This document shows positions 44,345 to 53,217 of a DNA stretch of 64,000 bases, piece after piece. The stretch's first letter is position 1; each line of letters opens with the position of its first letter. The notes beneath the pieces are model-generated. The model was not told where the DNA came from. It saw nothing but the letters and a program-made list of their open reading frames with translations, and did no database searches. This DNA is from an uncultured Erythrobacter sp. (lineage in GTDB: Bacteria > Pseudomonadota > Alphaproteobacteria > Sphingomonadales > Sphingomonadaceae): the NCBI GenBank assembly GCA_947495555.1, contig CANLZI010000001.1, positions 1,402,861 through 1,466,860 of the forward strand, read 5' to 3'. The translations under genes and the position numbers were made by a program.

Positions 44345-45445
44345 ATGTCAACGTGTCCAACAGCCAAGCCCTGGATCATGGGCATTCACGCCTATACTCC
44401 GGGCAAGTCGCGCGCAGCAGATGGGCGCGAGTTGATCAAGCTGTCGGCCAATGAGAACCCGCTTGGTAGCAGCGAAGCAGCACTGCAAGCCCGATCAGCG
44501 GTTAGTCAAATGGCGCCCTATCCTGATCCCGGCGCGCATGAATTGCGCCGCGCCATTGGTGATCTGCATGGAATCGATCCAGAGCGCATCGTGTGCGGGA
44601 CAGGGTCGGATGAATTGCTCAATCTTGCCGCCCAAGCCTTTGCCGGGCCAGGCGATGAAGTGCTGTTCAGCCGCTATAGTTTTGCGGTTTATGACATTGC
44701 CGCAAGGCGCTGCGGGGCAACCCCGGTCGAGGCGGCTGATGCTGACTTTGCCAGCGACGCGGATGCATTGTTGAACGCGGTTACACCACAAACACGCGTT
44801 GTGTTTCTGGCCAATCCAAACAATCCCACCGGCACATATATGCCGCGCCATGACGTGCAGCGGCTGCATGCAGGGCTGCCCAAGGATGTGCTGTTGGTGG
44901 TCGACCAAGCCTATGCCGAATATCTGGCCGAGGGAGAGGATGATGGCGGAATGGAGCTGGCCTTGCGCCATGACAATGTGCTGGTCACACGGACATTTTC
45001 CAAGATTTATGGCTTGGCCGGAGAGCGGATTGGCTGGGCCACCGGCGCGCCCGAATTGATCGACATTCTCGACCGCATTCGCGGACCGTTTAACGTCACC
45101 GGCAGCGGTCAGGCGGCGGCCATTGCTGCTGTGGCAGACCAAGACTTTGTTGCTCGCTCACGCGAGCTCAACGCATCCGGTCTGGCCGCGCTGACCAGCC
45201 AAATCGAGGCATTGGGCAATCATGGCCTGCGCGCCATTCCCAGCAAGGCCAATTTTCTGCTCGTCTTGTTTGAAGGCGATGTGACCGCGCCCGCTGCGCT
45301 GGATGCCCTGGCCGAAGCAGGATACGCGGTGCGCCATCTGCCGGGACAAGGATTGCCGCAGGCGCTGCGGATCACCATTGGTCAGCCCGGCGATATGAAA
45401 AAGGTGGTTGCCGCCCTGCGATCATTGTGCGGAGAAAGCGCATGA
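44345..45445 (+). CDS. hisC: Histidinol-phosphate / aromatic aminotransferase
   Basis: PLP-dependent class II aminotransferase of 366 residues. [12 protein letters not shown] at the N-terminus, [24 protein letters not shown] and the PLP Lys in [16 protein letters not shown], then RIT near the end, are typical of HisC. It runs into tyrA (4 nt overlap, ATGA), so aromatic amino acid synthesis is likely, the enzyme transaminating prephenate or histidinol phosphate. The start at 44345 gives [14 protein letters not shown]; longer frames overlap metX. Confidence 0.94.
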   Translation: MSTCPTAKPWIMGIHAYTPGKSRAADGRELIKLSANENPLGSSEAALQARSAVSQMAPYPDPGAHELRRAIGDLHGIDPERIVCGTGSDELLNLAAQAFAGPGDEVLFSRYSFAVYDIAARRCGATPVEAADADFASDADALLNAVTPQTRVVFLANPNNPTGTYMPRHDVQRLHAGLPKDVLLVVDQAYAEYLAEGEDDGGMELALRHDNVLVTRTFSKIYGLAGERIGWATGAPELIDILDRIRGPFNVTGSGQAAAIAAVADQDFVARSRELNASGLAALTSQIEALGNHGLRAIPSKANFLLVLFEGDVTAPAALDALAEAGYAVRHLPGQGLPQALRITIGQPGDMKKVVAALRSLCGESA

Positions 45446-46344
45446 CCATCAACTCGGTCGCCATCATTGGCCTTGGCCTGCTGGGAGGCTCCATCGGGCT
45501 GGCTGCGCGCGAATATGCACCCGAAATCACCACCATCGGTTATGATACCGATCCAGATGTTCGCGAGGCGGCTCGCAAGCGCGGCTTGGCTGGCACCATA
45601 TGTGACACCGCCAAAGATGCGGTGAAATCGGCTGATCTGGTGATCTTTTGCGTACCGGTGGGCGCCATTGCACAGGCCGCTGCCGATTGCGCAGACGCTT
45701 TGCCCAAAGATGCGATCATCAGCGATGTTGGTTCGTCCAAGCAAAGCGTGGTCGATGGATTGCAAGCTGCCTTGCCGCACCATCATGTGATCCCCGCTCA
45801 CCCGGTGGCCGGTACCGAACAAAGCGGCCCGCAAGCTGGCTTTCCCACCCTGTTTCAGGGACGCTGGTGCATTCTAACACCTCCGCCAGCAGCCGATAAG
45901 GCCAAGGTTGATGCTCTGTCAGAATTTTGGACCAAGCTGGGTTCGCGGATTGAGATCATGGACCCGCAGCACCACGATTTAGTGCTCGCCGTAACCAGCC
46001 ACATCCCGCATCTGATCGCTTTTACCATTGTAGGCACAGCGTCCGATCTGGAAGATGTGACCCGCGGCGAAGTGATCAAATATTCTGCCGGTGGTTTCCG
46101 TGACTTCACCCGTATCGCCGCCTCTGATCCGGTGATGTGGCGCGATGTGTTTCTGGAGAACAAAGGTGCGGTGCTGGAGATGCTGGGGCGCTTTACCGAA
46201 GATTTGACCGCGTTACAGCGCGCCATCCGATCAGGCGATGGCGATACGTTGTTCGAATTATTCGACCGCACACGATCGATCCGCCGCCGGATTATCGAAG
46301 AAGGCCAGGACGACGAGCGACCCGACTTTGGCCGGGATCACTAG
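45442..46344 (+). CDS. tyrA: Prephenate/arogenate dehydrogenase
   Basis: NAD(P)-dependent enzyme of tyrosine synthesis (cyclohexadienyl dehydrogenase type). The 300-residue protein has the Rossmann motif [39 protein letters not shown] and the substrate His region [12 protein letters not shown]. No C-terminal regulatory ACT domain is present. Its ATG overlaps the hisC stop by 4 nt. Confidence 0.95.
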   Translation: MTINSVAIIGLGLLGGSIGLAAREYAPEITTIGYDTDPDVREAARKRGLAGTICDTAKDAVKSADLVIFCVPVGAIAQAAADCADALPKDAIISDVGSSKQSVVDGLQAALPHHHVIPAHPVAGTEQSGPQAGFPTLFQGRWCILTPPPAADKAKVDALSEFWTKLGSRIEIMDPQHHDLVLAVTSHIPHLIAFTIVGTASDLEDVTRGEVIKYSAGGFRDFTRIAASDPVMWRDVFLENKGAVLEMLGRFTEDLTALQRAIRSGDGDTLFELFDRTRSIRRRIIEEGQDDERPDFGRDH

Positions 46345-46375
46345 GCGCATCAATCTTAATTGAGGCGGCCTGCCT

Positions 46376-47062
46376 TCAGTCGTTCAAAGCATTAATCGCG
46401 GCGTGCACCCGCTGTTCTGCCTCTGCGCGGGGCAGCCCCGCCGGAACCATTTCGCCAATCTTGTAAGTGATCACACCCTTGCGCTTGATCGGACCATGAT
46501 ACAGTGGCCCGCTGTTCACAGCGACCGGCACCACGGGCAATTTCAGCAATTTGTAAAGCCCGGCAAAGCCTGATCGCATCGGGGGACTGTCACCATGCGG
46601 CACGCGGGTACCTTCGGGAAAGATAACCAACGGCCTGCCGTCGGCCACCATCTTCTTCGCCTCTGACAACATGGCGCGCAATGCAACCGCTCCGCCATCG
46701 CGGGCAACAGGGATCAATCCATAGATCAAGGCAGCCTTGCCCCATGCCGGAATGTCGAACAGCTCTTGCTTGGCAAAGACCGACGGCAGCGGCAGCAGCG
46801 TGGGCGCGTCGATCGCTTCAAAGAAGCTCTCGTGCTTGATAACATAGAGCACCGGCCCGATTGCCAATTCACCGTCAACCACAACGGTGATGCCCAGAAT
46901 GTGGGTCACGCACCAGCGATGCCAATTGGTCCAGCTGCGAACCATTGTGTGCATTATCTTGTTGCTAAAGGTGATCGAAATGAAGGCGCAAAACACCAAA
47001 ATCGCGCTGATCCCGTAGAATGCGAGATAGAAGGCAATACTGCGCAAGATGTGGATTAGCAT
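46376..47062 (-). CDS. plsC: 1-acyl-sn-glycerol-3-phosphate acyltransferase-like (PlsC family)
   Basis: Membrane-associated lysophospholipid acyltransferase of 228 residues. Two N-terminal membrane helices (LRSIAFYLAFYGISAILVFC...) are followed by the acceptor motif and FPEGTRVPHG. The first catalytic motif, normally H-x4-D, reads HESFFE, so an H-x4-E variant. Likely forms phosphatidic acid in phospholipid synthesis. The start at 47062 is the first conserved residue; longer frames overlap the YdcF-like gene. Confidence 0.86.
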   Translation of the reverse strand: MLIHILRSIAFYLAFYGISAILVFCAFISITFSNKIMHTMVRSWTNWHRWCVTHILGITVVVDGELAIGPVLYVIKHESFFEAIDAPTLLPLPSVFAKQELFDIPAWGKAALIYGLIPVARDGGAVALRAMLSEAKKMVADGRPLVIFPEGTRVPHGDSPPMRSGFAGLYKLLKLPVVPVAVNSGPLYHGPIKRKGVITYKIGEMVPAGLPRAEAEQRVHAAINALND

Positions 47063-47081
47063 TGTCACTGCAATTCTCGCC

Positions 47082-47612
47082 TTACAAGCCCACAATGCCA
47101 GCCGCAGAACTAGCCAGCAGTTTGTTATATTCCAGCAGCAAGCTGTAAAGGCTGGGCTCTGACGGCACTGCATCACGCACCACTTTGACATCGTCGGGCA
47201 AGGTCCGGTCCAGCTCGCTTGCGGCGCGCCGTATATGCCAGTCGGTTGTTACAAGCCGCAAGGATTTGACCTCGCGATCTTCCACCCATTGCGCAGTTTC
47301 AGAGGCGTTGCTGCGTGTATCCACCGCTGCAAACCCAAGGGTGACGCAGCAATCCATACGCGCCTGCGATACATCGAACTCGGCGGCAAATTCGCCCGGC
47401 TTAACTTCTCGATCAACGCCGGTAACCAGCATGGTTTTGGCCAAGCCCTTGTCCAGCACTGCCAAGCCTTGCGCGATCCGCCCCGGACCACCGGTTGGCA
47501 CGATCACAGCATCGGTTTTGATATCGGGCGCGGGCTGCGGCAGCGACACGGCAAACCACAAGAATCCCAACACCCAGATCAGGAACAGGCCAGAAAGCAC
47601 GCGCTTGATCAT
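47082..47612 (-). CDS. YdcF/ElyC-family (DUF218) protein
   Basis: A 176-residue protein anchored by one N-terminal membrane helix (VLSGLFLIWVLGFLWFAVSL) with a DUF218 domain: DAVIVPTGGPGRIAQGLAVLDKG, MLVTGVDRE, and LVTTDWHIRRA. Family members such as ElyC and SanA affect envelope integrity, so a role in the cell envelope is likely. It overlaps the ftsX stop by 4 nt and precedes plsC, so ftsE-ftsX-ydcF-plsC form one operon-like run. Confidence 0.88.
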   Translation of the reverse strand: MIKRVLSGLFLIWVLGFLWFAVSLPQPAPDIKTDAVIVPTGGPGRIAQGLAVLDKGLAKTMLVTGVDREVKPGEFAAEFDVSQARMDCCVTLGFAAVDTRSNASETAQWVEDREVKSLRLVTTDWHIRRAASELDRTLPDDVKVVRDAVPSEPSLYSLLLEYNKLLASSAAGIVGL

Positions 47613-48541
47613 ATCATCCGCCTCAGCGCCGCCATCACATTCAGCCGCGCCGTCAGCATTGCAATCAAGATCGCGGCAAAGGGTATGGCGGCAATGGCGA
47701 CCCAGTCGAGCACGCCCAGCCCTCCGCCTGCTACCATGCCCGAATCAAGGCCAGCAAAACGCGATCCGATCAGCATCACGCCCAGCAATCCCGCCAACAG
47801 GCCAATGATGCCTCCGATCAGGGCGTCAATCGCCACAGATCTCTGGAATATTCTGGCAATCTGATCGTCTTTTCCGCCCAGCAGATGAACAATCTCTATC
47901 GTCTCGCGATGCGCGGCAAAGGAACTGCGCACAGCCAGCCAGACCGCCGCGGCGCTGGTGGCCGCGAGCAAAATCACCAGCACAGCCGCCAGATATTGCA
48001 GAGCCGACAAGGCCGAGTACACCGGGCGCAGCCAATCGGATTGCGCATCCACCCGGACATTGGGAATCTGTTCGGCCAGCGCTGCTTGCAATTGGTCGAT
48101 CTGCTGCGCATCGGCCGCATCGCGCAATTGCACATCAATCAGCGCCGGCATGGGCACAGAATCAACGGCATTGCCCGTGCCCAACCACGGCTCGAGCAAG
48201 GCATCCAGCTCTGCCTGCGGCACCGCGCGCAGCGATTGCACCGCCGGATTATCGGTGAGGATACGCTGGGCCGCCTCGCTCTGTTGCGCCAGCAATTCCT
48301 GATCCGCCTCGACAATTTGCACCGTCAATGCGCCGGAAAGATCGGATCGCGCAGAATTGGCCAGATTGCTCAGCGCCAATCCACCCGCCGTGGCCAGCAC
48401 CGTCAGCGCAATCATAATCGCCAACACCCAAGGCACCGGCCCGGTCAAGCGCGCGCGCGGGATCAGGCTGGCCGCATTCTCGCCGCCCAAAGGTGCCAGA
48501 CCGCGATTCAAAGATCGACCAATCAAAGGAGGCAGCTTCAT
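47609..48541 (-). CDS. ftsX: Cell division protein FtsX
   Basis: Integral membrane subunit of the FtsEX complex that activates peptidoglycan hydrolases at the division septum. The 310-residue protein has an N-terminal helix, a periplasmic domain (about 70-190) and three helices at the C-terminus, with HLLGGKDDQIARIFQRSVAIDALIGG linking the permease part. It overlaps ftsE and the YdcF-like gene by 4 nt each. Confidence 0.94.
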   Translation of the reverse strand: MKLPPLIGRSLNRGLAPLGGENAASLIPRARLTGPVPWVLAIMIALTVLATAGGLALSNLANSARSDLSGALTVQIVEADQELLAQQSEAAQRILTDNPAVQSLRAVPQAELDALLEPWLGTGNAVDSVPMPALIDVQLRDAADAQQIDQLQAALAEQIPNVRVDAQSDWLRPVYSALSALQYLAAVLVILLAATSAAAVWLAVRSSFAAHRETIEIVHLLGGKDDQIARIFQRSVAIDALIGGIIGLLAGLLGVMLIGSRFAGLDSGMVAGGGLGVLDWVAIAAIPFAAILIAMLTARLNVMAALRRMI

Positions 48542-49281
48542 GAGTCCCCTCCCGCTTTGGTCGCCGGGCCGCTGGGCCGGGGGGGATAGCGCAATGCGCC
48601 GGTTGGGTCGGACAAGCGCCCCTTGTCCAACCGCATGATCAGCGAATTGGGCACCTTTTTCAGCAAATGCACGTCATGCGTCGCCACCACAACGGTCGTG
48701 CCCAAGCGGTTCAGGGCTTCGAACAGGCGGAGCAGCTTGATCGCCATTTCAGGATCGACATTGCCCGTTGGCTCGTCCGCCACCAGCAGATCGGGCCGCC
48801 CGATGACCGCCCGCGCGATGGCCACGCGCTGCTGCTCACCGCCGGACATGGTCGCAGGAACCGCATCGATCCGGTGCGACAGGCCAACCCAGTCCAGCAT
48901 ATCGGTGACAGGCGTCTGCAATTCAGCCTCGGTCACGCCAGCAATGCGCAGCGGCAATGCAACATTGTCGAAAGCAGAAAGGTGGTTAACCAGCCGAAAG
49001 TCCTGAAACACCACGCCCAAGCGTCGGCGCATTTGCGGCAATTGCTCGCGCGGCAAAGTGATCACATCATTGCCAAACATGCGGATTGCCCCGCGTGAAG
49101 GCTTTTGCGCCAGATACAGCAGCTTCAGCAGGCTGGTCTTTCCCGCCCCGCTGGCCCCGGTCAAAAAGTAGAAACTGCCCGGATGCAGGGTAAAGGAAAG
49201 GTCACGCAGCACTTCTGGCTGGGTGCCATAACGCAGGCCCACATTGTCGAAATGAATGATGTCGCTGGCAGCTTCGTTCAT
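48538..49281 (-). CDS. ftsE: Cell division ATP-binding protein FtsE
   Basis: ABC ATPase partner of FtsX. In 247 residues: Walker A TGASGAGKTSLLKL, the ABC signature MSGGEQQRVAIARAV, Walker B LLVADEPTGNVD and the H-loop VVVATHDVHLL. Gene order ftsE-ftsX is as usual. It is divergent from the zinc-ribbon gene, with a 156 bp gap between. Confidence 0.96.
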   Translation of the reverse strand: MNEAASDIIHFDNVGLRYGTQPEVLRDLSFTLHPGSFYFLTGASGAGKTSLLKLLYLAQKPSRGAIRMFGNDVITLPREQLPQMRRRLGVVFQDFRLVNHLSAFDNVALPLRIAGVTEAELQTPVTDMLDWVGLSHRIDAVPATMSGGEQQRVAIARAVIGRPDLLVADEPTGNVDPEMAIKLLRLFEALNRLGTTVVVATHDVHLLKKVPNSLIMRLDKGRLSDPTGALRYPPRPSGPATKAGGDS

Positions 49282-49437
49282 AGGGCGGCTCTATCGAAAC
49301 GCCACGCGCCAGCCAAGGCAATCATGCGCTTGAGCATGAATAGATGGCTTCGGTGTGGAAAAAAGCGACGATTAGGCATGGTTAACCCGCCCAAGCCTTG
49401 TTGCCTCACGGGCAGCCGCGTAATGGCTAAAGGCAGA

Positions 49438-50406
49438 ATGATTATCGCCTGTCCTGCCTGCAGCACGCGCTATGTCGTGCCAGACGAAGCCATTGGCATC
49501 GATGGTAGAACGGTGCGTTGCGCCAAGTGCAAGCATAATTGGTATCAGGATGGGCCCGAGTTGGCCGAGCGTAAAGCTGAGCCAGAGGCATCGGAAACAC
49601 CCACTCCAGAATCAACTGCTCCTGAAACACAAGCGCCTGAAACGGCCGCGTCGGACGCAGCCAGTGCCGAGCCTGATACAGCGGTTGAAGATACCGCCGA
49701 AGCAGCCCAAGACGATAGTACGGCAGCTGAAGACGCGTCACCCGCTGAAGGTCCGGCGCCCAAGCCGAGCGTTAGCCATTGGCGCACCTCAGACAGCCAG
49801 AGCGACGAAGAGAGTGCCGACGAAGCAGAAGCTGCCGCTACGCAAGAAGCGCCTGCTGCTCCGCCCACCTATCAAGAGCCAGAGCCCGCCCAACCGGCCG
49901 AGCCCGAGGTCATTGACCCTTATGCGGGCGATGACGCAGATCATTCGCAATTCGATTACGAGCCGCCATTCCGCGCCCGCCGCAATCCGCTGAAAATGTG
50001 GACCGCAGCCGGTGTCACCTTCGCGGTGCTGGCCTTTGCCACCATCATCGGGGTCAATTATTGGGGACTGCCCGATTGGGTGCCGGTTGAACGGCCCATC
50101 TTTGCCGTTGAAGAGCCCGATCTGGTGCTCGACTTCCCGGGCGACCAGCAAGATCGCCGCACGCTGCCCAACGGCACCGAATATTTCGGCGCGAGCGGAA
50201 CCATCACCAATGTCGGCCGATCAAGCGCCGATGTGCCGGCCGTGCTGATTATCCTGCGCGATGAGCGCAATCGGATCGTCTACAATTGGGAAGTAGTCCC
50301 GCCGCAGCCCACTTTGGCTCCGGGCGAGACGCTGACCATCAAGGAAGCGGTGACCGACGTTCCGCGCTCCGCCAAATTCGCAGAAATCGGCTGGAAGCCT
50401 AACTGA
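49438..50406 (+). CDS. MJ0042-type zinc-ribbon membrane protein with DUF3426-like domain
   Basis: A 322-residue protein. The N-terminus MIIACPACSTRYVVPDEAIG with VRCAKCKHNWYQ forms an MJ0042-type zinc ribbon, followed by a long acidic Ala/Glu/Pro linker (about 45-165), a membrane helix (MWTAAGVTFAVLAFATIIGV) and an extracytoplasmic beta domain (GASGTITNVGRSSADVPAV...). The function is unknown; linkage to ftsEX suggests an envelope role. ATG 49438 has AAAGG just upstream, ATG 49423 is a poorer alternative. Confidence 0.85.
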   Translation: MIIACPACSTRYVVPDEAIGIDGRTVRCAKCKHNWYQDGPELAERKAEPEASETPTPESTAPETQAPETAASDAASAEPDTAVEDTAEAAQDDSTAAEDASPAEGPAPKPSVSHWRTSDSQSDEESADEAEAAATQEAPAAPPTYQEPEPAQPAEPEVIDPYAGDDADHSQFDYEPPFRARRNPLKMWTAAGVTFAVLAFATIIGVNYWGLPDWVPVERPIFAVEEPDLVLDFPGDQQDRRTLPNGTEYFGASGTITNVGRSSADVPAVLIILRDERNRIVYNWEVVPPQPTLAPGETLTIKEAVTDVPRSAKFAEIGWKPN

Positions 50407-50519
50407 TCGCATCGGCAATTGCCCATCGCGCGGCAAAATGCTTGCGGAGGGGGTTAGCTGTTGCTAGGTGGCCGCTCCTACCGGCGGGAAGCGATCCAAT
50501 CGCTTTTTGATGACTGTGT

Positions 50520-50606
50520 GCGGTCGTGGCGGAACTGGTAGACGCGCAACGTTGAGGTCGTTGTGGGCTAACGCCCGTGGAAGTTCGAGTCTTCTCGACC
50601 GCACCA
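50520..50606 (+). tRNA. tRNA-Leu (anticodon GAG)
   Basis: 87 nt class II tRNA with encoded CCA: acceptor GCGGTCG/CGACCGC, D arm GGCGGAACTGGTAGAC, anticodon loop TTGAGGT inside CAACG/CGTTG, a long variable arm (GGGCTAACGCCC) and T arm GAAGTTCGAGTCTTC. A run of six T follows 2 nt after CCA and can end transcription. It lies 113 bp after the zinc-ribbon gene. Confidence 0.97.
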
Positions 50607-50643
50607 ATTTTTTCTCATCAATCTTGCCGACCAGGACCCTCGA

Positions 50644-51726
50644 TCAGAAGTTCAGGCTTTCTGCCACAGCTTCATTGACGATTTTGCCTTCGTGCACATT
50701 CAGGCCCAGCTTCAAATGCGGGTCATCCTGACATGCAGCGATGCCCTTATTCGCCAACGCCAGACCAAATGGCAAAGTCGCATTGTTCAGCGCATAGCTG
50801 GATGTGTGCGGCACCGCGCCGGGCATATTGGCCACGCAATAATGAATGATGTCATCAACCAGATAGGTAGGGTTTTCATGGGTGGTGGGCTTGGATGTCT
50901 CAAAGCAGCCACCTTGGTCAATCGCGACATCGACCAGCACCGCGCGATGCTTCATCAGAGGCAACATATCGCGGGTGATCAGGCGCGGAGCGCTGGCCCC
51001 TGGAACCAGCACAGCGCCGATAACAACGTCAGCTTCGGTGATGGCATCTTCGATAGTGCCGGCATTGGAATAGCGGGTGGTCGCGCGGCCCTGGAACATA
51101 TCGTCCAGCTCGCGGATGCGGGGCAAAGAGCGGTCGAGAATCTCGACATTCGCGCCCAGACCCACCGCCATACGCGCCGCCTGAGTGCCCACCACACCGC
51201 CGCCGATCACCACAACCTTGGCCGGCAGAACGCCGGGCACGCCGCCCATCAGGATACCGCGGCCGCCATTGTTCTTGTGGCTCGCTTGCGCGCTGGCCTC
51301 GATCGACAAACGCCCCGCAACTTCGCTCATTGGCGCAAGCAGTGGGAGCGAACCGTCAGGGGCCGTCACCGTTTCATAGGCAACCGCTGACACGCCTGAT
51401 TCCATCAAGCCACGGGCCTGATCGGGATCGGGAGCAAGGTGGAGATAGGTGAACAAGATTTGCCCTTCGCGCAGCTGGACCCACTCGCCCGGCTGGGGTT
51501 CCTTGACCTTCACCACCATATCTGCGCGGGCAAAGATTTCCGCGGCTGTATCGACAATCGTCGCGCCAACCTTTTGATAATCCTCGTCAGTTTTGGAAAT
51601 TCCCAACCCTGCACCGGTTTCGACAATCACGGGGTGGCCGGTCGCAACATATTCGCGGACAGCCTCGGGCGTCAGGCCGACGCGATATTCGTGGTTTTTG
51701 ATTTCTTTGGGAACGCCGACAAGCAT
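50644..51726 (-). CDS. ald: Alanine dehydrogenase
   Basis: NAD-dependent interconversion of alanine and pyruvate. The 360-residue protein starts MLVGVPKEIKNHEYRVGLTP with the conserved substrate Arg, has EPQPGEWVQLREGQILFTYLHLA with its Lys-Glu-Pro site just before, and the NAD Rossmann motif VVVIGGGVVGTQAARMAVG. Length is slightly below the usual 370. The tRNA-Leu gene points toward it. Confidence 0.96.
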   Translation of the reverse strand: MLVGVPKEIKNHEYRVGLTPEAVREYVATGHPVIVETGAGLGISKTDEDYQKVGATIVDTAAEIFARADMVVKVKEPQPGEWVQLREGQILFTYLHLAPDPDQARGLMESGVSAVAYETVTAPDGSLPLLAPMSEVAGRLSIEASAQASHKNNGGRGILMGGVPGVLPAKVVVIGGGVVGTQAARMAVGLGANVEILDRSLPRIRELDDMFQGRATTRYSNAGTIEDAITEADVVIGAVLVPGASAPRLITRDMLPLMKHRAVLVDVAIDQGGCFETSKPTTHENPTYLVDDIIHYCVANMPGAVPHTSSYALNNATLPFGLALANKGIAACQDDPHLKLGLNVHEGKIVNEAVAESLNF

Positions 51727-51819
51727 TGGGGGTAACTCCTGTGATTTGGTCGCGGGCGATTTACCCCAAAGCTAAGATAATTTCAATTGAGACTAATTTT
51801 ATGCTTTTGGTGAGGGTGG

Positions 51820-53217
51820 GTGTTGGGCAGGGCGGCACCTGCCCGCCTCTTTCCAATTGACTTGCTGCGAAACTCGTCCAATTTCATCGGCGGGGTCGCT
51901 CCTTCGGGAGCAGGGAAAATCGAAGATATCAAAACACCGCCGCGGACCGTCGGGCCAATTGGTTCGGCGCTGTTGAGTATCAATGGGATGATCGGGGCTG
52001 GCATATTCGCGATGCCAGCCATTCTATACAGCACCTTAGGCAGCTTTGCCCCATGGATGATCCTGATTGTTGGATTGTTGGTTGGTTGCGGCACACTTAT
52101 CATTGCTCAACTTGCAGCAATGTTCCGGCAGTCGGGCGGACCTCAGCTTTATGCGCAGGCTGCATTCGGCCCCGCAACCGGTTTCCAAGTTGGGTGGCTT
52201 TTGCTGCTGGCCATCATGGCATCGCGCGCTGCAAATTTTCATGTGCTCGTTTCCTACTTGGCAGCAATTTTGCCATTCTTTGCCGATCCGATGATCCATT
52301 CTGCGACGGTGCTTGCCCTGATTGCATTGATCACTTTGATCAACATCGTCGGGATGAGGGTGGCGGTCGGTGGCTTGGTCGTCGGCACATTGTGTAAGCT
52401 CACGCCGATCGTGCTTATCTGCCTGGTAGGATATGCGACGAAGGGTCTGGCAACAGAATTTGCGCTGCCAACCTTCGGTGCGGTCGAGGGCACCGCCTTG
52501 CTGATCTATTACGCCTTCGCTGGTGGCATCGCTAATGGATATGCAGCAGGAGAGGTCAAGAATCCGCGCCGCACAATTCCGCGCACTATGATCCAATCGC
52601 TATTCGCCATCATCGCGTTCTATATGTTTGTACAATTCGCCTTCAACGCCGTCGCACCTGATGTATCGGACGCAAATACACCACTAGCGGCTATGGGGGA
52701 GGCCGTGCTCGGTGAGACAGGGGCACTGATGATGGCACTGGCGGCGATATTCTCTATCGCGACCAACCAACACACTTTCTGGATGACGGGACCCCGCATA
52801 ATGTTTGGTATGGCGCGACGCGGGCTGTTGCCAGCGTGGCTGACCCACCTTTCATCGCGAAGCGAAGTGCCGGATTATTCAATCTATCTATTCTCGACCA
52901 TCGTAGCCGCGCTGTCGCTAAGTGGGGGGTTTGTTCTGCTGGCGGAGGTCATGGGTGTCGGCAGCCAATTGATTGGATTCTTTGCCTATGCTGCATTTGT
53001 AGTGCTGCGCCTCAGGGGCCAAGCAGGGCATCCACAAGCCATCGGTATCTGGTGGTGGCTCTGCATTGCTGTCGCGTCTGCCTATTCGATCTTTGCTATC
53101 ATACAGGCGAGCCTAAACGCATTTTCCCTGACAGGAGGTTTGATCGCGCTGGGGACAGGGCTCTATTTCATCGCCAAGCGCGATGAGACCTTCACCCCTG
53201 AGCCCGAATTTGACTAA
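51820..53217 (+). CDS. APC-family amino acid permease
   Basis: Twelve-helix-type amino acid transporter, about 432-465 residues. The consensus TM1 SINGMIGAGIFAMP and TM6 region LLIYYAFAGGIANGYAAGEVKNPRR are clear. The 5' end is unsure: a TTG at 51820 opens the frame but the first 33 residues look non-coding, a stable hairpin GCTCC-TTCG-GGAGC sits at 51898-51911, and ATC 51919 has GGAG 8 nt before it. No ATG or GTG lies before TM1. Codon use appears less GC-biased than neighbours. The stop overlaps the convergent acyl-CoA dehydrogenase stop. Confidence 0.85.
   Translation: MLGRAAPARLFPIDLLRNSSNFIGGVAPSGAGKIEDIKTPPRTVGPIGSALLSINGMIGAGIFAMPAILYSTLGSFAPWMILIVGLLVGCGTLIIAQLAAMFRQSGGPQLYAQAAFGPATGFQVGWLLLLAIMASRAANFHVLVSYLAAILPFFADPMIHSATVLALIALITLINIVGMRVAVGGLVVGTLCKLTPIVLICLVGYATKGLATEFALPTFGAVEGTALLIYYAFAGGIANGYAAGEVKNPRRTIPRTMIQSLFAIIAFYMFVQFAFNAVAPDVSDANTPLAAMGEAVLGETGALMMALAAIFSIATNQHTFWMTGPRIMFGMARRGLLPAWLTHLSSRSEVPDYSIYLFSTIVAALSLSGGFVLLAEVMGVGSQLIGFFAYAAFVVLRLRGQAGHPQAIGIWWWLCIAVASAYSIFAIIQASLNAFSLTGGLIALGTGLYFIAKRDETFTPEPEFD

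Noticed and set aside
44222-44345. Extended hisC start at 44222
   Set aside because: It would overlap the metX coding region and the added residues are not conserved in HisC.
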